From contig CAIWIS010000429.1 in NCBI GenBank assembly GCA_903912795.1, forward strand, positions 1 to 7,309: 7,309 bases of DNA, given 5' to 3'. The first letter of the stretch is position 1, and each line of letters opens with the position of its first letter. Positions 1-5,112 of this stretch are shown one piece after another. The position numbers and the translations under genes were made by a program. Below the pieces are notes generated by a model. The model was not told where the DNA came from, did no database searches, and was given only the letters and a program-made list of their open reading frames with translations. The stretch comes from an uncultured Bacteroidales bacterium. GTDB lineage: Bacteria; Bacteroidota; Bacteroidia; Bacteroidales; Paludibacteraceae.

Positions 1-795
1 AAAATTACTAATTACAGAAACCTTACACTGCATTTCTCCTTCATTACAAACATACACCTCAGCACCGCACAGCTTCGGTAGTTTCCTTCCTTTTCCATTC
101 CGCAAGCTCCATTAATTCAGTCAGTCACTACCCAAGCCATTTCCAACGCACTTCCAATGGTATTTTTTTATTTCCTGCGACGAATTTACCCCAAAATAGC
201 CTCATATTCCCCACCACCCATTAGTGGTTGCAGCTTTGTAAATATATAGTTGTTGATTCTCCATGTGCTTGCAGCAGGTTACTTTCATTCACTCCTTGCC
301 ATTCGGGGGTGACAGTTCGTACCTCACCGTCATCCACCCTCATTACAGTCCTTCATTCCATTACACCAGCTTCAGCACCCCGCTGCATTAGTAAAAAACA
401 TCCTCGCCAAACGGTCTGTTTTTTACCCATGCATTTTTCCATACTTTCCAATGGTATATTTACTTCAGCTGCGACGAGTATACCCCATAAATATCCTCAA
501 TATTTCCCCACCGCCCTTTAGCTGTTGCAGTTCAGTCAGGCAATAGAGTTGTTTTCATGTGCTTGCGGTCGGTGCATTCATTTCGGCTCCATTTCGCTCC
601 GGGAACTACGTTCGTACCTCACTCCGACCCCCTATGCTACATTCTGCCTGCATTTAAGCATCCACCTCAGCACCGCGCGACATAAGTATTCCTTTTCTCA
701 CTCCATATATTCCGTTCCTTCAGTCATACCCATGCCATTTTCCAACCCATTTCCAGCGGTTGCCTTCCTTCCTGCGGCGATTTCACCCCGAAAGA
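1..795. repeat. Degenerate tandem array, period about 300 bp, at least 2.5 units
   Basis: Six or more anchor words recur in the same order at a spacing of 294-313 bp. CAGCACC is at 60, 373 and 668. CCAATGGTAT is at 154 and 449, with CCAGCGGTTG at 753. TGCGACGA is at 176 and 470, with TGCGGCGA at 773. ACCCC is at 188, 482 and 785. TTGCAG is at 228 and 525, CATGTGCTTGC at 262 and 556, and GTTCGTACCTCAC at 315 and 610. Units run roughly 60-372, 373-667 and 668-795. The last is truncated just after the ACCCC anchor, and bases 1-59 look like the tail of an earlier unit, so the array probably starts outside the window. Between anchors the units have diverged strongly. The + strand is pyrimidine-rich with C far above G, which keeps it nearly free of stop codons. 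Open frames at 228-521 and 525-800 begin with TTG and look like a composition effect, so I do not call genes. I do not recognise the family. Confidence 0.8.
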
Positions 796-1206
796 ACTGA
801 ATACTTTTTTTGATAATGATTTTATTTTAAAGTCGAAAACTTTCTATGTCTTCATTGTCCTCAAGGTCCAACAAAAAATACAAAACCAAAATAAATACCT
901 AATGAAAATAAGGACTTTTTGAATTAAATATTTTCCGCCAAAAAAAAATGTATATACAAAGATAGCCGTTACGTTTACCGTCAGTAGAAGGTCAAGCCCT
1001 ACGGGTTTTTGCCACAATCTCCACACCTCGTTTCACTTCGGGTAGTATTCTGCCAAAAAACCTTGACAGCCGCCACTTCTCTGGCTGTTTGAAGAGTATA
1101 TCCTTTTTTTTCTTCTTTTCTTTTTTCTTTTTTTCTCTTTCTGGTGGGTAAAAATTATTTGTGGGGGCAGTAGCTCTCGTTTATTCACCCTTTAATCATT
1201 ATCCTC
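796..1206. other. Gene-free stretch between the repeat array and the DUF6943-like gene
   Basis: I see no convincing gene here. Bases 796-956 are AT-rich. At 957-964 the minus strand reads TATCTTTG, a match to the Bacteroidota -7 box TAnnTTTG, but without a clear -33 TTG at the usual distance; it would fire leftward into the repeat array. Bases 965-1098 are richer in G and C. They contain a small inverted repeat (ACAGCC at 1066-1071, GGCTGT at 1083-1088, 11-nt loop) about 120 bp before the next start codon. A GTG-start frame on the minus strand (844-1026) is hydrophobic and isolated, and I do not accept it. The stretch 1066-1206 is probably the promoter and leader region of the gene that follows. 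Confidence 0.5.
1101..1142 (+). other. 42-nt homopyrimidine tract upstream of the DUF6943-like gene
   Basis: Every base from 1101 to 1142 on the + strand is C or T, mostly runs of T split by single C. It follows the small hairpin at 1066-1088 and lies 64 bp before the ATG at 1207. The tract could act as a U-rich leader, a terminator-like pause site after the hairpin, a slippage-prone length-variable tract, or triplex-forming DNA. Nothing in the window decides between these. Confidence 0.6.
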
Positions 1207-1626
1207 ATGTGTACCTTTATTTTGAAGTCTTACAATCAGAAATCAGAGATTAAAAAACCTCATTTCTTTATCCTAAACAAAGGAAATAATAGCGGAAAGC
1301 CGCTTACAGCTCCTTGTCCTAATTGCTTTGTCATACAGTTTCAAAATGAAATTGAAAAGGAGCAGGTTTACTGGCTAATGTATAGCCTGTGGCAGTCTAA
1401 TGCCTTTTATCCGTTTTTGCGGGGTTCGGTCATTCCCTTTGTTGTACTTCGGGATGTAAAATCATGCTTAATGGATAGTTTATCTAAAGTGGAAGCAAAT
1501 CCGGCTCAGTTCGAGAAAGCCGTGTCAGCTCTTCAAGGTCTGGAGGCCATGGAAAAGCAAAACAAACAAAACCTGCTTTTAATCTCACAGGCTAAGCGGA
1601 TGCTGTTTTACAAGTACCTGAATTAA
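1207..1626 (+). CDS. DUF6943-like small protein of unknown function (139 aa)
   Basis: Small, probably cytosolic protein with no signal peptide or membrane segment. The pattern KPHFFILNKGNNSGKP (residues 17-32), then PCPNCF (36-41, a CxxC pair at Cys37 and Cys40), then YWLMYSLW (55-62) and FLRGSVIPF (70-78), resembles what I remember of the DUF6943 family of Bacteroidota. That assignment is from memory and unsearched. Residues 82-139 look helical and charged. The CxxC pair could bind a metal or be redox active, but no second pair is close enough to complete a standard zinc knuckle. The start is ATG at 1207, in an AT-rich leader without a clear Shine-Dalgarno site, as is usual in this phylum. 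It stands alone on the + strand, converges on the lysis cassette, and is closed by a strong terminator 6 bp after its stop. Such genes occur in accessory regions, but the biochemical role is unknown. Confidence 0.75.
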   Translation: MCTFILKSYNQKSEIKKPHFFILNKGNNSGKPLTAPCPNCFVIQFQNEIEKEQVYWLMYSLWQSNAFYPFLRGSVIPFVVLRDVKSCLMDSLSKVEANPAQFEKAVSALQGLEAMEKQNKQNLLLISQAKRMLFYKYLN

Positions 1627-1631
1627 TTTGG

Positions 1632-1674
1632 ATAGGGTTTTTGTCGGCAAGTCCGGCAAAAACCCTATTTAATT
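1632..1674 (+). terminator. Rho-independent terminator after the DUF6943-like gene
   Basis: A 16-bp stem (arms 1632-1647 and 1653-1668, one G-U wobble) closes a 5-nt loop, CAAGT. The lower stem contains GGGTTTTTG paired with CAAAAACCC. It is followed by TTTAATT and begins 6 bp after the stop codon at 1624-1626. The stem is nearly symmetric, so it may also stop leftward transcripts. Confidence 0.85.
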
Positions 1675-1690
1675 ACAAAACACGGTATAG

Positions 1691-1744
1691 TCAAGCCATA
1701 GATAAGTCCTACATAAGCCCTACATAAGTCCTACATGAGTGCAC
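1691..1744. repeat. 11-bp direct-repeat (iteron-like) array
   Basis: Three contiguous 11-bp units are ATAAGTCCTAC (1702-1712), ATAAGCCCTAC (1713-1723) and ATAAGTCCTAC (1724-1734). Units 1 and 3 are identical and unit 2 differs by one base. A decayed unit lies on each side (1691-1701 with 8 of 11 matches, and 1735-1744 starting ATGAGT). The array lies between two terminators of convergent genes, so it is poorly placed to be an operator for either. A spacing of 11 bp, about one helical turn, would put a bound protein on one face of the DNA. A replication iteron, recombination accessory site or partition site is possible. No replication or recombinase gene is in view. Confidence 0.85.
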
Positions 1745-1791
1745 TCAAGGAATAAAATTGGCACTTTGATTATATGTACATTTTGACATAA

Positions 1792-1821
1792 AAAAAGGTG
1801 TCCCATAAAGAACACCTTTTT
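1792..1821 (-). terminator. Terminator at the end of the minus-strand lysis cassette
   Basis: A 10-bp stem (AAAAAGGTGT at 1792-1801 paired with ACACCTTTTT at 1812-1821) closes a 10-nt loop. Read leftward it ends in a run of T, 20 bp after the stop codon of the 268-aa gene. The + strand also has T-rich sequence after the stem, so it can work in both directions. Confidence 0.85.
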
Positions 1822-1841
1822 CATTTTTAGTTGTTTTGTGC

Positions 1842-2648
1842 TTAGAATGTAACTTGAAGTTTCAAAGCGTGGCCGTCATTAAACAAATAATAATCGGTAC
1901 CAGCTTTTTGGTAGAATTCAATACCAACAGAGTTCAAAACAGTTACGTTTTCTGTCAATTCTAAAGTTTCTGCAAAAGCGCTGGTCAGCACTGTTGGTAC
2001 AGTAATTTCAGTTGTCATATCCAAATAAGCAGAATACGCAACGTTGGAAGTTTCATTCAAACCTGGTTCGATTGGCTCGTAGACTTTGGTATTTTCATTA
2101 TACGCAAAATCGGAGATAATAGATACAGCATTAATCAATCGAAAGTGTGTTGCACCTGCCGGAGCAATTACCGCTATGGCAGGCTTAAATGGTGCCACTG
2201 TCATGGTTGAACTTTTGCGATTTGCTGTATTCGTCAATTCAAATTTCGCCAAAAACAAACCGTTAAAATTTACGTTTTTGTTGAAATGCAATCCTTCCAA
2301 ATATTTACTTTGGGTCGAAATCAAAATAGCACGATAACCACGAGCTTCCGACTGATCTTCCAAATTGATTTTCTTCATGATAGCGGTTAATCTTCCGGTT
2401 AGCTGGGCATCGCTCATTTGTTTCATAAGCAAGTTTAATCCCATACGAACCGAGCGACCTGCACGGGCACAAGCAGTAAACTCGTTCATGTTTTCACGGG
2501 TACGAACAAAGCCCGGAGCATTTTTGATTTGGTCGCCAGTGGCTCCACCTTTTAAACCGGCAAAATTGCCTGTCATACCTTTAATTTTGAAATGGCGAAT
2601 CTCGCCGATAGTACCTTTGTACTTTACATGTCCTAATTGTCTGGCCAT
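1842..2648 (-). CDS. Unrecognised 268-aa protein beside the lysis cassette
   Basis: I cannot assign a family. The start is ATG at 2648 with an A-rich upstream region. The N-terminus (residues 6-50) is basic and rich in glycine, with GTIGEIRHFKIKGMTGNFAG followed by RTRENMNEF at 50-58 and a helical segment RSVRMGLNLLMKQ at 65-77. This layout (short beta hairpin with a Gly-rich turn, then arginine-rich residues and a helix) loosely recalls DUF6266-type proteins of Bacteroidota, which is a weak analogy. Residues 125-268 look beta-rich (for example FLAKFELT and a C-terminal ALKLQVTF), as in a structural or binding domain. There is no signal peptide or membrane segment, so if it leaves the cell it needs another route. 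It is co-oriented with the holin, peptidase and spanin genes, 131 bp downstream of them, and is followed by a terminator. That gap could hold its own promoter. It could be a phage structural protein, a DNA- or envelope-binding protein, or cargo of the lysis module. Confidence 0.8.
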   Translation of the reverse strand: MARQLGHVKYKGTIGEIRHFKIKGMTGNFAGLKGGATGDQIKNAPGFVRTRENMNEFTACARAGRSVRMGLNLLMKQMSDAQLTGRLTAIMKKINLEDQSEARGYRAILISTQSKYLEGLHFNKNVNFNGLFLAKFELTNTANRKSSTMTVAPFKPAIAVIAPAGATHFRLINAVSIISDFAYNENTKVYEPIEPGLNETSNVAYSAYLDMTTEITVPTVLTSAFAETLELTENVTVLNSVGIEFYQKAGTDYYLFNDGHALKLQVTF

Positions 2649-2779
2649 AGTTTTAAAATTTTAATAAATTAATAATTGATTTTTTGTCGCAGTAAATGTA
2701 CAAGTCAAAGCACTCTGTTATAAATACACAAATAATGCAAACTAATGCTTTTCAATGCGGTTTAACCTATTTTCTATAT

Positions 2780-3409
2780 CTATTTTACAAGCAGTATTAT
2801 TGATTCAAATAATATAACTACTCCAGCTGCTTTGATTTTTACCTTATTCCAAAAGTCGGCTCTCTTCTTTTGGGTTGTTATATGGTTTATTATTGAATCT
2901 TTGTAAGCAATCAAGTTTTGTTTGCTGTCAATAATTTCAGAATGTATTGTCAATTTGCTTTCTAATACTTTGACGTGATTATTACAAGTCTCGATTTCAG
3001 AATCCAAGCTTTGAATAACGCTGTCCTTTTCAATAATTTCAACTTTCAACCCATGAACAAGATCTTCGCAAGTGCTCAGTTCCTTGTTTATTCCGAATCG
3101 GGCTTGTAATGTGTCGTTAAGTGTGTGCTGTTTCCTGGCTTCGGCCTTATGCTTAGCTGTGTTGGCTTTTTCGGTTTTCAGTTTTGAAATCAGTATTTTT
3201 ATAATGCTGTCTTTCTGTTGTAGTAGAGCATTGGCTTTGACAGTGTTTAGGTTGTCTGTTTTCGACTTTTCTTTGTTTAACTGAGCAATGTTTGACTGTT
3301 GCGGTTTTGATTGTTTACCGCAGCTTGTTTGAGACAGAGATAAAATGCAAAATGTGATTGCAAGAATCACTAATGAGTACTTTTTGATAAATTCAATGGC
3401 TGTTTTCAT
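2780..3409 (-). CDS. Candidate unimolecular spanin (lipoprotein-like start, coiled coil, C-terminal membrane helix)
   Basis: The 209-aa protein begins with a basic stretch, a hydrophobic segment at about residues 11-27 and SLSQTSCGK, where Cys30 could be lipidated. The lipobox is imperfect (Gln at -3, Thr at -2, Ser at -1), so the segment might instead stay as a membrane anchor. Residues 40-190 are charged and helical with heptad-like spacing, as in a coiled coil that could span the periplasm; Cys114 and Cys142 lie in it. The C-terminus, about 192-208 (AAGVVILFESIILLVK at 194-209), is a short hydrophobic helix with one Glu. A lipid anchor at one end and a membrane helix at the other is the plan of unimolecular spanins such as gp11 of phage T1, which fuse inner and outer membrane in the last step of lysis. 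The gene starts in a 4-bp ATGA overlap with the peptidase stop, in the position spanins usually take after the endolysin. Alternatives are a generic coiled-coil lipoprotein or an Rz-like protein. Confidence 0.7.
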   Translation of the reverse strand: MKTAIEFIKKYSLVILAITFCILSLSQTSCGKQSKPQQSNIAQLNKEKSKTDNLNTVKANALLQQKDSIIKILISKLKTEKANTAKHKAEARKQHTLNDTLQARFGINKELSTCEDLVHGLKVEIIEKDSVIQSLDSEIETCNNHVKVLESKLTIHSEIIDSKQNLIAYKDSIINHITTQKKRADFWNKVKIKAAGVVILFESIILLVK

Positions 3410-3852
3410 GCTAATTGTTTTTGTGTAAATGATACTTGTTTTTTGTTTTTAAATTTGAGAATTTGTTTTCGATTGCCTTTGGCTTTATAGCTCACATGTA
3501 CCCAGTCGGGTTGCAGATTGTTTCCCTCTTCCCAAATCAATTGGTCGAAATCAAAGTTGTCCCGGATAAGATAAAAGAGCTTGGCATTGTCGGCACATTC
3601 CAAATCGGCAGCTTCGCCTTTAGTGTGCTGACTAATGGGCTTTGTTGCTCCGCCAATGGCTTTGTTTACGGCTAATGTTCTGAATCCTGAGTTGACACAA
3701 ATCGGGAAGCCGTACATTTCACGAGCCGGGTCAAGTAGGTTTTTTACAAGTGTTTTAAGCTTTTGTTTGGCCAAATCGCCTGGTGTGTTGTCTAAGTTTT
3801 CGTTGGTTACTATTAATTCATCCAACGTGAAGTATTTACCTAATTCACTCAT
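3406..3852 (-). CDS. M15-family zinc peptidoglycan peptidase (endolysin-like)
   Basis: The 148-aa protein matches the compact Peptidase_M15_3 / D-Ala-D-Ala carboxypeptidase-like fold seen in many phage endolysins. Visible signatures are SGFRT at 55-59, SQHTKGEAAD at 74-83 and DWVHVS at 116-121. The expected zinc ligands are His76, Asp83 and His119, with Asp116 as the likely catalytic base, and all are present, so the enzyme should be active. Members cleave peptide bonds in murein stem peptides or cross-bridges; the exact bond cannot be read from sequence. There is no signal peptide, as expected for an endolysin released by a holin. N-terminal residues 1-20 (YFTLDELIVTNE) are typical of the family. 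The gene starts in an ATGA overlap with the holin-like gene and its stop overlaps the spanin-like start, so the three are probably translated in a coupled way. Confidence 0.88.
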   Translation of the reverse strand: MSELGKYFTLDELIVTNENLDNTPGDLAKQKLKTLVKNLLDPAREMYGFPICVNSGFRTLAVNKAIGGATKPISQHTKGEAADLECADNAKLFYLIRDNFDFDQLIWEEGNNLQPDWVHVSYKAKGNRKQILKFKNKKQVSFTQKQLA

Positions 3853-4076
3853 GATTGTTTCTTATTAAAGAATTGGAGGATAAAAGCACACACACCACCG
3901 GCAATGGCAATGTACTTCAGATAACTTGACGGAATAGCGTTTTTGAACTCTTCAGGGAGTGCAATGTAATACATGGGCAAAGCTGCCAGCGCACTTGAGA
4001 TAAGTTGAAAGAAGCGAGCAAATACAGGTGTGTCTGCTTTCCACCAACTAGGTAGTTTAAAAAATAATTTTTTCAT
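3849..4076 (-). CDS. Small two-helix membrane protein, holin-like (75 aa)
   Basis: From the ATG at 4076 the protein begins MKKLFFKLPSWW. It has a hydrophobic segment at about 19-40 (ISSALAALPMYYIAL), a short charged turn (PEEFKN) and a second segment at about 53-70 (YLKYIAIAGGVCAFILQFF), then ends NKKQS. Size, two predicted helices and position just before a murein peptidase fit a small holin that would make inner-membrane lesions for release of the enzyme. Holins share little sequence, so the call rests on topology and context. The same frame extends upstream to a TTG at 4109, but I prefer the ATG at 4076: TTG starts are rare in this phylum, MKKLFF is a typical start, and the extra 11 codons fall inside a palindrome that looks regulatory. 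The stop overlaps the peptidase start by ATGA. Confidence 0.72.
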   Translation of the reverse strand: MKKLFFKLPSWWKADTPVFARFFQLISSALAALPMYYIALPEEFKNAIPSSYLKYIAIAGGVCAFILQFFNKKQS

Positions 4077-4117
4077 ACATTTGATTTTTCTTGTAAAATT
4101 ACAAGACAATCAAATGT
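4077..4117. promoter_or_regulatory. Nested palindrome directly upstream of the holin-like start codon
   Basis: The inner palindrome is TCTTGTAA (4089-4096), AA, TTACAAGA (4099-4106). The outer arms are ACATTTGAT (4077-4085) and ATCAAATGT (4109-4117), exact complements, with a 3-nt and a 2-nt spacer between outer and inner arms. It ends against the ATG at 4076. It could be an operator for a dimeric repressor, or an mRNA hairpin hiding the start region so that the lytic gene is translated only under some condition. Either would suit a toxic first gene. Confidence 0.6.
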
Positions 4118-4166
4118 TTTCTAAAAGAATGATTAATGCGAAAGAGTGCTTTTGGGTGCGATGAAA

Positions 4167-4197
4167 CAAGCCCTGGTGATGAAATCACTAGGGCTTG
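4167..4197. other. Strong 14-bp hairpin upstream of the lysis cassette
   Basis: Arms CAAGCCCTGGTGAT (4167-4180) and ATCACTAGGGCTTG (4184-4197) pair over 14 bp with one G-T wobble and a 3-nt GAA loop. Neither side has a good T-run, so it is a weak terminator candidate on both strands. It lies 91 bp upstream of the holin ATG on the leftward strand, where it could be part of a leader transcript, an insulator, or a recombination or protein-binding site. Confidence 0.65.
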
Positions 4198-4310
4198 CAA
4201 AACGAAATTGAAATTCAAAAAGAATTGTGTAATATTGCCGAATAAAATAAAGGATAACCAGCTTACAGTTTTTACACTAATATAGACCTCAATATTTCCT
4301 CTAAATGTTA

Positions 4311-4318
4311 TATCTTTG
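4311..4318 (+). promoter_or_regulatory. Possible Bacteroidota promoter -7 box (TATCTTTG)
   Basis: TATCTTTG matches the TAnnTTTG consensus used by the primary sigma factor of Bacteroidota. No clear TTG is seen about 19-22 bp upstream, and the box lies about 250 bp before the cyclophilin ATG, so the leader would carry the 11-bp duplication and the REP-like hairpins. Weakly supported. Confidence 0.3.
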
Positions 4319-4344
4319 TATCTGTTTGTAATTAAATACCTTCA

Positions 4345-4366
4345 TTTGTGTAATGTTTGTGTAATG
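4345..4366. repeat. Perfect 11-bp tandem duplication
   Basis: TTTGTGTAATG occurs twice back to back (4345-4355 and 4356-4366). It is unrelated in sequence to the 11-bp array at 1691-1744. It could be a pair of binding half-sites or a simple slippage product. Confidence 0.7.
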
Positions 4367-4452
4367 TATCAACATACAAACGACTCAAATTAATAATTTA
4401 AGTAATTCAATATCAGTGCATAATATAAGTAAATATAAAATTAAATATACTT

Positions 4453-4528
4453 TCCCTTTAGGGGCTTGGGGCAAAGAAAACTTCTATTAATACCGCCCCT
4501 AAATCCCCTAAAGGGGACTTGAAGTTAC
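4453..4528. repeat. REP-like palindrome pair (CCCCTTTAGGGG type)
   Basis: The left arm (4453-4472) and right arm (4495-4516) are inverted relative to each other, with a 22-bp spacer and a 2-base gap in one arm. Each contains a CCCTTTAGGG core and a second G- or C-run separated by TT or TTTA. The right arm continues as ACTTGAAGTTAC to 4528, and this whole 34-bp segment recurs inverted at 7273-7306. Such elements are common between genes in Bacteroidota and resemble the REP/BIME elements mobilised by REP-associated tyrosine transposases. The hairpin could also act as a terminator or mRNA stabiliser. Confidence 0.8.
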
Positions 4529-4571
4529 TCTTGTATAATAACAATAATAACATCAATAAAAATAAAAGAAA

Positions 4572-5009
4572 ATGAAAAAAGCAATTATTACAACCGTAAA
4601 AGGAGTTATGACAGTGGAGTTTTACGAAAATGATGCTCCCGGAACAGTCGAAAACTTTATTAAATTAGCCGAAAAGGGCTTTTATAATGGATTAACTTTT
4701 CACCGTGTAATTCCAGATTTTGTAATTCAAGGTGGCTGCCCTAACGGAACTGGTGCAGGCGGACCGGGTTACACCATTAAATGCGAATTGGATGGCGAAA
4801 ACCAATACCATGACCGTGGCGTGCTCTCAATGGCACATGCTGGACGAAATACAGGAGGTTCGCAGTTTTTTATCTGCCACAGTCGCCGCAATACTGCCCA
4901 TCTCGACCGCAATCATACTTGTTTTGGTAAAGTGGTTGATGGTGTTGATGTAATCGACGATATTCGTCAGGGTGATAAAATCGAAAAAATAGAAATAGTG
5001 AAAGAATAG
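4572..5009 (+). CDS. Cytosolic cyclophilin-type peptidyl-prolyl cis-trans isomerase
   Basis: The 145-aa protein is a single-domain cyclophilin that catalyses cis-trans isomerisation of Xaa-Pro bonds during protein folding. The core motif FHRVIPDFVIQGG spans 43-55, with catalytic Arg45, Phe50 and Gln53 (equivalents of human CypA Arg55, Phe60 and Gln63). SMAHAG is at 86-91, SQFFI at 97-101 (Gln98, Phe100) and HLDRNHTCFGKV at 110-121. The CypA Trp121 position is His110, as judged by eye, so tight cyclosporin binding is unlikely. It lacks a signal peptide and is slightly shorter than PpiA/PpiB of Escherichia coli, so a cytosolic role is expected. The start is ATG at 4572 after an A-rich leader. 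It shares a strand with the following two genes, but a 103-bp gap with repeats suggests separate transcription. Confidence 0.95.
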   Translation: MKKAIITTVKGVMTVEFYENDAPGTVENFIKLAEKGFYNGLTFHRVIPDFVIQGGCPNGTGAGGPGYTIKCELDGENQYHDRGVLSMAHAGRNTGGSQFFICHSRRNTAHLDRNHTCFGKVVDGVDVIDDIRQGDKIEKIEIVKE

Positions 5010-5020
5010 TTTTGAGTTAT

Positions 5021-5060
5021 GAATTCTGAGTTAAGAGTACTAAATTAAGAATTCTGAGTT
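5021..5060. repeat. Short direct repeat GAATTCTGAGTT between genes
   Basis: GAATTCTGAGTT occurs at 5021-5032 and again at 5049-5060, a period of 28 bp, inside a run of related TGAGTTATGAATT-like words starting near 5011. Intergenic drift repeats of this kind are frequent in Bacteroidota. No function is evident. Confidence 0.6.
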
Positions 5061-5112
5061 TTGATTTGGTAATTTTTTGAATATAAACAATATAAATTAA
5101 AATGGATTTTTT

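Larger units (their letters stand above)
4110..4571. other. Gene-free divergent region between lysis cassette and cyclophilin gene
   Basis: This region separates leftward lysis genes from rightward ordinary genes. It holds the end of the 4077-4117 palindrome, a 14-bp hairpin at 4167-4197, a possible promoter box at 4311-4318, a perfect 11-bp tandem duplication at 4345-4366 and a REP-like palindrome pair at 4453-4528. The rest is AT-rich and I see no coding capacity or RNA gene in it. Confidence 0.7.

Noticed and set aside
1..795. Template and variable repeats of a diversity-generating retroelement
   Set aside because: Differences between units affect all bases and include many indels rather than being confined to adenines, and no reverse transcriptase gene is present.
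228..800. Two tandem open frames (97 and 91 aa) as paralogous small proteins
   Set aside because: Both start with TTG, which is rare here. They lie in phase with the 300-bp repeat, and pyrimidine-rich DNA is naturally free of stop codons. The products are low-complexity and look unlike folded proteins.
844..1026. 60-aa hydrophobic frame on the minus strand
   Set aside because: It begins with GTG, runs through AT-rich DNA that gives Phe/Ile/Leu by composition, and has no partner gene or leader.
1691..1744. CRISPR array
   Set aside because: Units are 11 bp and contiguous with no spacers, and there are no cas genes.
1758..1785. Rightward promoter (TTG followed by TACATTTTG)
   Set aside because: The -7 box has one extra T, spacing is short, and the next feature is a terminator with no + strand gene after it.
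4077..4109. Eleven-codon N-terminal extension of the holin-like gene from a TTG
   Set aside because: The extension lies inside a perfect nested palindrome, the TTG start is unlikely, and the ATG at 4076 gives a typical MKK start.
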